DNA of 64,000 nt, taken from the NCBI RefSeq assembly GCF_043195095.1, contig NZ_JBAFWN010000001.1. One strand, given 5' to 3'. The translations under genes and the position numbers were made by a program. The notes under the pieces are model-generated. The model saw nothing but the letters and a program-made list of their open reading frames with translations. It searched no databases and had not been told where the DNA came from. The DNA is from NCEH01 sp043195095. GTDB taxonomy: Bacteria; Pseudomonadota; Alphaproteobacteria; Rhizobiales; Xanthobacteraceae. This document shows, one piece after another, positions 1 through 6,963 of this stretch (position 1 is its first letter; every line of letters begins with the position of its first letter).

Positions 1-567
1 GAGACCCGGCTCGATGGAACTTTCTCTCAGGATGGCGACGGCAGGGGAGACGAACCCGCGCTCGCCGCCTGGCGCGCCTGGGTGGCGCTTCAAGGGGACG
101 TCGCGTTCGATGATTATCGTCGGCGCCTGACCCAGGCGCTCACGACCCAGCAGCGCGAACAGATCACCCAGCGGGCGATCCTCGCCGCTGCGGAGGCAAC
201 CTTTGCCGAGGCGCTGGTGAAACTGGGCGAACTGCCCTTCGATCTCGCCGCGGCGCGTGTGGAGCGCGGACGATCCAGCCTGACGCCGTTGATCCAGGAG
301 CCGTTCGGCGCCTTCATGCAGTCGCTGATGGGCGATGTGATCGCCTTCAACCGTACATCCTGCGCCTTATCGAATTTTCCTGACGAGCATCAATTATCGA
401 AGGCTTATGAGCAGGCCATTCTGCGGGATATCGCGGCGGCGTGGCAGGAATTCTCGCTCGCCGCCAACCGCCTGCTGCTCCCGAAGGCGCGGCCGGCACA
501 GGGCCTGCCTGGGGACGCGCGGGGGAACCTGCACGCAAACCTGCAGATACCGGGGATTTCTTCATGA
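1..567 (+). CDS. Partial unknown protein, 5' end outside window
   Basis: The reading frame is open from the first base, so the gene starts upstream of the window; an internal GTG at 82 is unlikely to be the true start. The visible 188 residues are alanine-, leucine- and arginine-rich and look mostly helical, with no membrane segment or metal motif seen. The stop overlaps the next start (ATGA at 564-567), so it is translationally coupled to the Rieske gene and probably belongs to the nif gene set. I do not recognise the family. Confidence 0.75.
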   Translation, partial: ETRLDGTFSQDGDGRGDEPALAAWRAWVALQGDVAFDDYRRRLTQALTTQQREQITQRAILAAAEATFAEALVKLGELPFDLAAARVERGRSSLTPLIQEPFGAFMQSLMGDVIAFNRTSCALSNFPDEHQLSKAYEQAILRDIAAAWQEFSLAANRLLLPKARPAQGLPGDARGNLHANLQIPGISS

Positions 568-1001
568 GCGAGCGCAACATGGACGAGAACGTGGCCTACG
601 CCATCTGTAGCATGAGCGACATTCCGAGCCAGCGGGCGGCCGGCTTTCATCTGATGATCATCGGGGAGAACGGCGAACCCAAGCCCTGGCCCATCATTGT
701 TGTCCGATGGGGGCGCCAGGTGTTCGGCTATGTCAACAAATGCCCCCATGATGGGGTGAATCTCGACTGGGAGCGCAACCAGTTCCTCGACCCGAATGGC
801 ATCCGCCTCATGTGCGGAAAGCACGGCGCCCTGTTCGAGCTGGGCACCGGCACCTGCGTGGATGGCCCCTGCAAGGGCAAGAGCCTCATTCCCGTGGCGC
901 TGGCTATCCTCGACAACGACATCTGCGTGACCGGCGTCACCCTCGTGGAGGAGGATGACGCGGAGGAGGACGACGCGGTCGCCGACGAAGCGCAGGCGTG
1001 A
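564..1001 (+). CDS. Rieske-type [2Fe-2S] protein, nif-linked
   Basis: This is a small soluble Rieske ferredoxin of 145 residues. The two cluster-binding boxes are visible: C60-P-H62 and C84-G-K-H87, giving the Cys/His pairs that ligate a Rieske [2Fe-2S] cluster. No oxygenase domain follows, so it should act as an electron carrier or redox sensor. The C-terminal 20 residues are very acidic. The ATG at 564 overlaps the upstream stop, which fixes the start; longer in-frame starts would run back into the upstream gene. A second similar protein lies at 15168-15626. The electron partner is unknown. Confidence 0.88.
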   Translation: MSERNMDENVAYAICSMSDIPSQRAAGFHLMIIGENGEPKPWPIIVVRWGRQVFGYVNKCPHDGVNLDWERNQFLDPNGIRLMCGKHGALFELGTGTCVDGPCKGKSLIPVALAILDNDICVTGVTLVEEDDAEEDDAVADEAQA

Positions 1002-1008
1002 AGAAACG

Positions 1009-1029
1009 CCGGCCCGTCAGACGGGCCGG
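1009..1029. terminator. Stem-loop between convergent genes
   Basis: An 8-bp perfect GC stem (CCGGCCCG / CGGGCCGG) with a 5-base loop lies 8 bases after the Rieske stop and includes the stop codon of the convergent gene at 1017. It is followed on the plus strand by TTCTCGTT, a weak T-tract. It may act in both directions. Confidence 0.55.
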
Positions 1030-1625
1030 TTCTCGTTGCGGTTCTTCACCGGCTCCATGCGGGCGACGCCTTCCTCGAAGGTGATCGGCGTATAGGCCTC
1101 GTTGAAGCCGATGGCCGCATCGAGCAGGTGATCGAGCTTACCGGCCGTGTCGAGCTTCTTCACATCGTTCTTGTCGATGCTCATCAGGTCCATCATCTCT
1201 TTCCACACCGTCGATTCATCGCACGGCAGGACGAAGAAGGTGATGCCGTCGATCACGACCTTGTATTTGGCCAGAAGATCAATGTTGTTGGCGAAAATGA
1301 AATAGGTCCCGCTCGGGCTCAGCAATCCCTTCAGCACCTCGGCGGCGACCGAGAGATAAGCGAAGGAATGGATATAGCCCACCAGGATCGGAATGGTGGG
1401 TTCGCCCGCCTGGACGACGGTCAGAACCTGCTCGATGGAGAAATCCGGCGGGCGCTTTTCGTCCGCGACCTGGGCCTGGAACTTCAGCGCGATGTCGCCA
1501 CGGAAGCCGAAGCGGCCCGGCTTCTTCGTCGGCGCCTTGAGAACCGCATTGAGCAGCCGTCCCTCCCGATCAAGCCGGGCCAGCGCGGTCTCCTCGATCG
1601 TGATCGTCTTCTCAAGCGTCGTCAT
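1017..1625 (-). CDS. Unknown protein divergent from AAA+ ATPase
   Basis: The product has 202 residues, is soluble, and matches no family I recognise. The start at 1625 was chosen because it is the first Met downstream of a candidate sigma-54 promoter (1701-1686). A longer frame to 1760 would overlap that promoter. It is transcribed back to back with the AAA+ ATPase at 1769, which suggests a functional pair, possibly substrate or adaptor and remodelling ATPase. No signal peptide or cysteine cluster was seen. Its middle section (about residues 95-150) has several hydrophobic beta-like stretches. Confidence 0.75.
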   Translation of the reverse strand: MTTLEKTITIEETALARLDREGRLLNAVLKAPTKKPGRFGFRGDIALKFQAQVADEKRPPDFSIEQVLTVVQAGEPTIPILVGYIHSFAYLSVAAEVLKGLLSPSGTYFIFANNIDLLAKYKVVIDGITFFVLPCDESTVWKEMMDLMSIDKNDVKKLDTAGKLDHLLDAAIGFNEAYTPITFEEGVARMEPVKNRNENRPV

Positions 1626-1685
1626 GGATGAATCCCCGGGTTTCAAAGACATTTCCGGCGCAAAAGCGCCAACCGGGACCACCGA

Positions 1686-1701
1686 TGCAAATAGCCTGCC
1701 G
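1686..1701 (-). promoter_or_regulatory. Candidate sigma-54 promoter for the 1625 gene
   Basis: On the minus strand the site reads CGGCAG-GCTAT-TTGCA. It has the invariant GG and GC with 10 bases between them and a perfect -12 box. The gene start is about 60 bases downstream. No TGT-N10-ACA site was found nearby, so the activator is unclear. Confidence 0.5.
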
Positions 1702-1710
1702 CTTCCCTGC

Positions 1711-1726
1711 TGGCGTGAACCGTGCA
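1711..1726 (+). promoter_or_regulatory. Candidate sigma-54 promoter for AAA+ gene
   Basis: The site reads TGGCGT-GAACC-GTGCA, with correct GG-N10-GC spacing but deviations in both boxes. It lies back to back with the minus-strand site at 1686-1701, and 43 bases before the ATPase start. Confidence 0.4.
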
Positions 1727-1768
1727 TGCGAAAGAGCTCCGCGTCTGCGCGCCCCTTCAAACCGACAC

Positions 1769-3472
1769 ATGGCGATGAAGCTGCAAATCGAACGTCCCTA
1801 TATCGAGGCGATGGTCACGCGTTTTCCAGCCTTGGCGCCGCTCACGGAGCAGTTGCGCTTCGGCGAGAAGATCGAGGTCGCCTTCACCCATCTTTCCGAG
1901 GTCGAGCTGGACTTCCTCCAGCACCTGTACCGCGGCGCAGGCCCGCAGATGCAGACGCGCGCGGCGCAGATCGCGACCCTGCAACGGGCGTTCAGCGACA
2001 AAAGTGTCAGGTTTGCTGCGAACGACCTGGAATCCGTCGTGCCGGCCATCGCCCGCTATCTGATCGGCGAGGCGATCCACGGCTGGATGTTCACCGCCAG
2101 CGTCGCCAGCCGGCCCCTGCCCTATGTGGTGACCCGCCTCGACTACACGCCACCTTCCAATGATGAGACCGGACGCGTCTTCGTCGAGTTGAAGGCCAAT
2201 GCGAAGGGGAGCATCACTTCCACCACGCTGCGCATTTCCGGCGGCGATATCGCAGGAAAGACAGTGGCGGAAATCTTCGCCGCCAAGGGATTCCTGAAGG
2301 AAACCCCGGAACTGATCGCCGCCTATGAGGAGACCGAGACGCGCTATTTCGCCTGGCGCGGGCGCTATGGCGCCCAATTCTCCGGCCGGGGCACGGGCTT
2401 CTACACCGACGACCCAAATTCCTCCCATCGCGATACCGACTGGTCGCGCAAGGATGTGGTGGTGTTGTCCTCCGGCGGGGGAGCCGCGCGGCTGGTAAAC
2501 GATGAAAGCATTCTCACCGCCCGTGCCCTGACGCTTGAGGTCACCGGCGACATTCTCGGCCAATATCTGCGCAAGGCGGCGAAGAGCAATCTCTACGACG
2601 CCGAGGAGGAGGTGGAGGAATCGAAGGCAGCGATCCGCCCGGGCCTGTTCAGCCGGATCCCGATCCATCCCTATATCCTCATGTTTCATCTCGACCTGCA
2701 CCATTATCTGTGGGTGCATGCGGATGACATGGAGCCCTATGCCTACCAGCCGAACTTGAAGGAAAAGCTGGTTCTGCCGGAGGAACAGACCGACCTCATC
2801 GACATCCTGACCGCCGAGATGGATGTGCTCATGGATGATATCGTGGCGGGAAAGTCCGGCGGCACCACCGTGCTGTGCGCGGGTCCGCCCGGGGTCGGCA
2901 AAACCCTCACCGCAGAAGTCTATGCCGAGATCATCCAGCGTCCGCTCTACCGCGTGCATTCCGGCCAATTGGGCTTGAACGCGGCGGCCATGGAGAGCGC
3001 GCTGAAGGATACGCTGACCCGCGCGCAGCGCTGGGGCGCGGTGATGCTGATCGACGAAGCCGATGTCTACATCAAGCGACGGGAAGACGACATCGCCATG
3101 AATGCCGTGGTTGGCGTGTTCTTGCGGGTGCTGGAATATTTCAACGGATTGCTGTTCCTGACCACCAATCGCATCGACGATATCGACGAGGCGATTGTCT
3201 CGCGCTGCATCGCCCTCATCAAGTTTCACGCGCCCGACAGCGCCGCGCGGCGCCGGATTTGGGGCGTGATGAGCGACCAGTTCGGCCTCTCCCTCGGCAC
3301 ACCGCTGCTCGATGCGCTGGTGGACCGGTTTCCGGCCACCACGGGACGCGACATCAAGGGGCTGGCGAAGCTGGTGGCGAAATATTGCCGCCACAAGCGC
3401 GTGCCGCCGACGATCGAGGTGTTCGAGCGTTGCGCGATTTTCCGAGGCATCGAACTCGGCCACGCGGCCTGA
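1769..3472 (+). CDS. AAA+ ATPase, nif-linked
   Basis: The protein has 567 residues. The C-terminal half is a single AAA+ module: Walker A GPPGVGKT at about 372-379, Walker B with IDEAD at about 428-432, and a downstream sensor region (TTNRIDDIDEA). The N-terminal 340 residues match nothing I know and may recruit the substrate. AAA+ proteins of this type unfold or remodel proteins; a role in maturing or repairing nitrogenase components is inferred from position only. The start at 1769 (or 1775) is preferred over the longer frame from 1628, which would overlap the divergent promoter region. It lies between two nif-linked blocks. Confidence 0.85.
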   Translation: MAMKLQIERPYIEAMVTRFPALAPLTEQLRFGEKIEVAFTHLSEVELDFLQHLYRGAGPQMQTRAAQIATLQRAFSDKSVRFAANDLESVVPAIARYLIGEAIHGWMFTASVASRPLPYVVTRLDYTPPSNDETGRVFVELKANAKGSITSTTLRISGGDIAGKTVAEIFAAKGFLKETPELIAAYEETETRYFAWRGRYGAQFSGRGTGFYTDDPNSSHRDTDWSRKDVVVLSSGGGAARLVNDESILTARALTLEVTGDILGQYLRKAAKSNLYDAEEEVEESKAAIRPGLFSRIPIHPYILMFHLDLHHYLWVHADDMEPYAYQPNLKEKLVLPEEQTDLIDILTAEMDVLMDDIVAGKSGGTTVLCAGPPGVGKTLTAEVYAEIIQRPLYRVHSGQLGLNAAAMESALKDTLTRAQRWGAVMLIDEADVYIKRREDDIAMNAVVGVFLRVLEYFNGLLFLTTNRIDDIDEAIVSRCIALIKFHAPDSAARRRIWGVMSDQFGLSLGTPLLDALVDRFPATTGRDIKGLAKLVAKYCRHKRVPPTIEVFERCAIFRGIELGHAA

Positions 3473-3549
3473 CGCGCGCCTGCGCAAGGACCGCACCGGC
3501 ACCATCCGGACGCCGGCAAAGCACGTCCGCTTTCGGACGCCGCGCGGCC

Positions 3550-3565
3550 TGTCGCAAAGGCGACA
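3550..3565. promoter_or_regulatory. NifA upstream activator site (TGT-N10-ACA)
   Basis: TGT at 3550-3552 and ACA at 3563-3565 with exactly 10 bases between them match the NifA site consensus. It lies 61 bases upstream of the -24 box of the iscN promoter, a usual distance for DNA looping to sigma-54 polymerase. Confidence 0.88.
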
Positions 3566-3626
3566 CGCGTCGCAAACCACACAGGATCAAGTCAACAATA
3601 TCGTTGCAATTCAACCCCTTACCGGA

Positions 3627-3642
3627 TGGCACGGGACTTGCT
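3627..3642 (+). promoter_or_regulatory. Sigma-54 promoter of iscN-nifUST operon
   Basis: The sequence TGGCAC-GGGAC-TTGCT is a perfect -24/-12 promoter. Together with the NifA site at 3550 it makes the downstream operon NifA/RpoN dependent. The first start codon is 40 bases further on. Confidence 0.95.
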
Positions 3643-3681
3643 GAAATCATCTCAGACAGGTCCAATCAGTGAGGGCGGACA

Positions 3682-4002
3682 ATGATCAATCTGACGGATA
3701 GTGCTGTGAATGCGGTGCGGACGGCGATGACCTCGGCCGCGGAGCCCGCCAGCGGCTTGCGCATCCAGGTCGAAGCGGGCGGCTGCGCCGGCTACAAATA
3801 TCAGATGGGCCTTGTGGCCGAGGGCGACCCGGACGACACCGTGATCGAGCGCAATGGCGTCAAGGTGTTCGTGGACAATAAGAGCCACGAATATCTGGCT
3901 GGCACCACCATCGACTTCGTGGTGGCGCTGGAAGGCTCGGGCTTCACCTTCGAGAATCCCAACGCCAAATCTAGCTGCTCCTGCGGCAAATCCTTCGGCT
4001 GA
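3682..4002 (+). CDS. iscN: A-type Fe-S carrier, IscA/IscN family
   Basis: This 106-residue protein belongs to the HesB/IscA family of A-type carriers that hold or deliver Fe-S clusters. The three family cysteines are present: one in GGCAGYKY (about residue 34) and the C-terminal pair in SCSCGKSFG. It is the first gene after a perfect NifA/sigma-54 promoter and is followed by nifU-like and nifS genes. The order iscN-nifU-nifS is known from rhizobia such as Rhizobium etli. It probably passes clusters made by NifS/NifU to nitrogenase components. Confidence 0.92.
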   Translation: MINLTDSAVNAVRTAMTSAAEPASGLRIQVEAGGCAGYKYQMGLVAEGDPDDTVIERNGVKVFVDNKSHEYLAGTTIDFVVALEGSGFTFENPNAKSSCSCGKSFG

Positions 4003-4082
4003 ACTCTTTCATCCACATGCGGGCATGCGCGTCGCCCAACGCGCATGCCCGCTTCCGCCGAATTCTTCTTCAGGAGATTATC

Positions 4083-4373
4083 ATGCTGGCCGAAACCGAG
4101 AATGTGCAGGCCTCCCCCGCCGAGGACAGCGAGCGCGTGCGGATCATCAAGGCGGTGATCGAGGACATTCGCCCGAACCTGCAACGCGACGGCGGCGATT
4201 GCGAGCTGCTGGGTATCGAGGGCAACAAGGTGATGGTGCGGCTCACAGGTGCCTGCGTGTTCTGCAAGCTGGCCAGCATGACGCTGGAAGGCATCCAGTC
4301 CAAGGTGGTCGAGCGCCTCGGCGAACTGGTGCGCATCGTGCCGGTGGCCGGCGCGGCGAAGGCACGGCACTGA
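4083..4373 (+). CDS. nifU: NifU C-terminal-type (Nfu) scaffold protein
   Basis: The 96 residues correspond only to the C-terminal NifU (Nfu) domain, with the cluster-binding C58-V-F-C61 motif. The N-terminal IscU-like and central ferredoxin domains of full-length NifU are absent, as in the short NifU of many rhizobia. The ATG at 4083 was chosen because AGGAG lies 7 bases before it; the longer frame from 4017 has no ribosome site. It sits between iscN and nifS and should bind labile [4Fe-4S] clusters for nitrogenase proteins. Confidence 0.92.
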   Translation: MLAETENVQASPAEDSERVRIIKAVIEDIRPNLQRDGGDCELLGIEGNKVMVRLTGACVFCKLASMTLEGIQSKVVERLGELVRIVPVAGAAKARH

Positions 4374-4385
4374 AAGAGACATGCG

Positions 4386-5537
4386 GTGCCGATCTATCTC
4401 GATAACAATGCGACAACACGCACGGACCCGGCCGTGGTCGCGGCGATGTTGCCGTATTTTACCGAGCAGTTCGGCAATGCCTCCTCGGCCCACGCCTTCG
4501 GCAGCGATGTCGCCACCGGCCTGAAGGCCGCCCGCAAGAGCCTCCAGGCCCTGCTGGGGGCGGCTTTCGACCATGAGATCGTCTTCACCTCGGGCGGCAC
4601 GGAGTCCGACAACACGGCCATCCTGTCCGCACTCGAGGCGCAGGAGGGACGCGACGAGATCGTCACCTCGGCGGTCGAGCATCCCGCGGTGCTTGCCCTC
4701 GTCGAACATCTTCAGGTGACGCGGGGGATCAAGGTCCACATCATCGGCGTCGACGCCAGCGGCCGGCTGGACATGAACGCCTATCGCGACGCGCTCGGGC
4801 CGCGCACGGCGCTGGCCTCCGTGATGTGGGCGAACAACGAGACCGGAACCTTGTTCCCGGTCGCGCATCTCGCCGAGCTCGCCCACGCCGCCGGCGCCTT
4901 GTTCCACACCGACGCCGTGCAGGCGGTCGGCAAGGTTCCTGTGGACCTCCAGGCGACGCAGGTCGATATGCTCTCGCTTTCCGGGCACAAGCTGCACGGC
5001 CCAAAGGGCATCGGCGCGCTTTATGTGCGCAAGGGCACGAAATTCACTCCCTTGGTGCGCGGCGGCCCGCAGGAGCGGCGGCGCCGCGGCGGCACGGAGA
5101 ATGTGCCGGGCATTATCGGGCTCGGCAAAGCGGCGGAACTCGCCCGTGCCCATCTCACCGCGGCACCCGGCCAAGTAAGCGATCTGCGCAACCGGCTGGA
5201 GCACAATGCGGTGCAGCAGATCGGCCACTGCCTGGTCCTCGGCGACCGCGACAACCGCTTGCCCAATACATCCAACATCGCCTTCGAGCATCTCGAAGGC
5301 GAAGCCATCCTCCATCATCTCAACCGCGCCGGCATCGCCGCCTCGCTGGGATCGGCATGCTCGTCCGGCTCCATGGAGCCCTCGCATGTGCTGCGCGCCA
5401 TGGGCGTGCCGGCGAGCGCCCTGCGCGGCGCCATCCGCTTTTCGTTCTCGCGTGAAAATACGGTCGATGACGTTGACCGGGTTTTGCAGGTGCTGCCCGA
5501 GATCATCACGAAACTCCGGACATTGTCACCCAACTGA
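4386..5537 (+). CDS. nifS: Cysteine desulfurase NifS
   Basis: NifS is a PLP enzyme that takes sulfur from cysteine for Fe-S cluster assembly. All 383 residues fit the family. The PLP-binding Lys is K202 in SGHKLHGPKG, and the persulfide-carrying Cys is C325 in GSACSSG. The N-terminus YLDNNATTR is typical of class NifS. The start is GTG at 4386, 12 bases after the nifU stop; an ATG at 4381 is out of frame. It is the sulfur source for the NifU-like scaffold encoded just upstream. Confidence 0.97.
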   Translation: MPIYLDNNATTRTDPAVVAAMLPYFTEQFGNASSAHAFGSDVATGLKAARKSLQALLGAAFDHEIVFTSGGTESDNTAILSALEAQEGRDEIVTSAVEHPAVLALVEHLQVTRGIKVHIIGVDASGRLDMNAYRDALGPRTALASVMWANNETGTLFPVAHLAELAHAAGALFHTDAVQAVGKVPVDLQATQVDMLSLSGHKLHGPKGIGALYVRKGTKFTPLVRGGPQERRRRGGTENVPGIIGLGKAAELARAHLTAAPGQVSDLRNRLEHNAVQQIGHCLVLGDRDNRLPNTSNIAFEHLEGEAILHHLNRAGIAASLGSACSSGSMEPSHVLRAMGVPASALRGAIRFSFSRENTVDDVDRVLQVLPEIITKLRTLSPN

Positions 5538-5593
5538 CAATGAAGCGGCAGGCCTACACCGGAATACACGTCCCCAGTTCACGGAGCTTTATT

Positions 5594-5809
5594 ATGAAGA
5601 TCATGATCCGCCGCTCGCCCGAGACCGGCCTGTCCATCTATGTGCCCAAGAAGGACCTTGAGGAGCCGATCGTCGAGACCGAACACGAGACGCTCTGGGG
5701 CGGCTGGATCAAGATCGCGAACGGCTGGGTGCTCGATCTGCCCGAAATGGCGGAAGGCACCACGCTGCCGATCACCATCAACGCGCGCAAGCGTGGCGAA
5801 GAAGGTTGA
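5594..5809 (+). CDS. nifT: NifT/FixU family protein
   Basis: This 71-residue protein has the NifT pattern: N-terminal KIMIRR, then LSIYVPKKDLEEPIV, then a tryptophan-rich WGGWIKIANGW segment. NifT is conserved in nif clusters but has no settled biochemical role. The start at 5594 follows CGGAG at a normal distance; an upstream frame from 5540 adds 18 residues not seen in the family. It lies in the iscN-nifUS operon instead of the nifDK operon. Confidence 0.93.
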   Translation: MKIMIRRSPETGLSIYVPKKDLEEPIVETEHETLWGGWIKIANGWVLDLPEMAEGTTLPITINARKRGEEG

Positions 5810-5815
5810 ACGTCG

Positions 5816-6679
5816 ATGAACGCCCCTATTCCCCATATGGATTTCGCCAGCGCCGTCGATGCCGAGGCGGTGCTGACCAAGGTGGCCGAGCAGATGCGGG
5901 CCGGCTTGGTCGTCCCCTATCTCGGACCGGGCCTGACGGAGCTGTCAAAGCCCGCCATTCCCATGAATCCAGAGGCATTGGCGGCCTTCTTCGCCACCAA
6001 GGTGGCGCTCCCGCGGCGCGCCAAGGGCAATGCCTGGGCCTCCGCCCAGCACATCGAGAGCATGAAGCACCGCTCCACCGTCACGGCGCTGATGAACGAA
6101 GCCTTCAGCCCGCCGGTCGAGCCCACCGCTTTGCATCGCTATCTCGCAACCCTGCGCCTGCCGATGATCGTCGACACCTGGTATGACGGCGCCATGCGCA
6201 CGGCTCTGTCGGACCGCTCCGACTGGGGCGAGGTGCAGGGCATCACCCGCGCCGGTATTGGCGAAGACCGCTGGTATCGCTTCTACGATGCCTCGGGTGC
6301 GGAAACCGAGCGCACAGCGGCTCCCGGCTGGACGACGCTGCTCTACAAGCCGCACGGCTCTATCGCGCCGGCGAAGAACTTCCTGATTTCCGACGCGGAT
6401 TATGTGGAAGTCCTGACGGAAATCGACATTCAGACGCCGATTCCGGACGTCGTGAAGGATCGCCGCACGCAACGCACCTTCCTGTTCATCGGCTGCCGCT
6501 TCAACGACCAGCTGTTGCGGACCTACGCGCGCCAGATTTCCAAGCGTTCGGGATCGCAGCATTTTGCGATCGTCGAGCCGCAGGCCCTGTCTAAGAACGA
6601 GACGCGCTTTTTCATCTCCCAGGGCCTGACACCGATCGCCTTGCCGCTGGAGCGCGCCGTGGAGATTTTGCGCGGTTGA
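5816..6679 (+). CDS. SIR2-like domain protein in nif operon
   Basis: The 287-residue protein resembles SIR2-type NAD-binding folds. A glycine-rich loop (YLGPGLTEL, about residues 35-43) stands where sirtuins have GAGxS. A YKPHGS motif with H180 matches the catalytic-His region, and FIGCRFND near residue 225 resembles the C-terminal FxGxSxxD box. The A-to-P change in the first loop and the absence of a zinc-binding cysteine quartet are unlike canonical deacetylases. It starts 6 bases after nifT and is last before a terminator, so it is co-expressed with nifS. It could be an NAD-linked regulator or an NADase; the role is unproven. Confidence 0.7.
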   Translation: MNAPIPHMDFASAVDAEAVLTKVAEQMRAGLVVPYLGPGLTELSKPAIPMNPEALAAFFATKVALPRRAKGNAWASAQHIESMKHRSTVTALMNEAFSPPVEPTALHRYLATLRLPMIVDTWYDGAMRTALSDRSDWGEVQGITRAGIGEDRWYRFYDASGAETERTAAPGWTTLLYKPHGSIAPAKNFLISDADYVEVLTEIDIQTPIPDVVKDRRTQRTFLFIGCRFNDQLLRTYARQISKRSGSQHFAIVEPQALSKNETRFFISQGLTPIALPLERAVEILRG

Positions 6680-6704
6680 TCTGCCTCCCCTTTCGCATCC
6701 TGTC

Positions 6705-6737
6705 CATCGGAGCGCCTCGGCGCTCCGATGTGTTTTT
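6705..6737 (+). terminator. Rho-independent terminator of iscN-nifUST-SIR2 operon
   Basis: A perfect 10-bp stem (CATCGGAGCG / CGCTCCGATG) with a 6-base loop is followed by TGTTTTT. It lies 26 bases after the SIR2-like stop and separates this operon from the nifB promoter. Confidence 0.92.
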
Positions 6738-6784
6738 GAAGGGCTCATCGGCCCAACAGGGCCGCCGCACCGCGCCGCGATATC

Positions 6785-6800
6785 TGTAATCTTTCCAACA
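6785..6800. promoter_or_regulatory. NifA site, distal, upstream of nifB
   Basis: TGT at 6785-6787 and ACA at 6798-6800 are separated by exactly 10 bases. This is the distal of two perfect NifA sites before nifB. Confidence 0.82.
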
Positions 6801-6825
6801 TACCGCCAAAGCTTTCGTCGACACA

Positions 6826-6841
6826 TGTTCGCAAGGCGACA
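6826..6841. promoter_or_regulatory. NifA site, proximal, upstream of nifB
   Basis: TGT at 6826-6828 and ACA at 6839-6841 flank 10 bases. The centre is 41 bases (about four helical turns) from the distal site, so both can sit on the same DNA face. It ends 56 bases before the -24 box. Confidence 0.9.
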
Positions 6842-6897
6842 GAGCAGGATGGCGAGCAAGAAATTGATATTGCTCAAATTCATGTATTTTCAGGCGG

Positions 6898-6913
6898 TGG
6901 CACGCGAGTTGCT
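6898..6913 (+). promoter_or_regulatory. Sigma-54 promoter of nifB operon
   Basis: TGGCAC-GCGAG-TTGCT is a perfect -24/-12 promoter, 50 bases before the nifB start and preceded by two NifA sites. Confidence 0.96.
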
Positions 6914-6963
6914 CGTATCTCCCCAGGACATTTTTGAAATTTGGCCAGCAACGGGGAACGGAC

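Noticed and set aside
1147..1163. TGT-N11-ACA inside the 1017-1625 gene
   Set aside because: The spacer is 11 bases, it lies in coding sequence and is several hundred bases from the promoters.
1757..3580. A 607-codon frame antisense to the AAA+ gene
   Set aside because: The plus strand has Walker A and B motifs in frame; the antisense product is His/Gly/Arg-rich artefact.
5816..6679. Anti-phage SIR2 defence system
   Set aside because: The gene is embedded in a NifA-controlled operon with no partner such as HerA, TIR or Argonaute, so a defence label is not supported.
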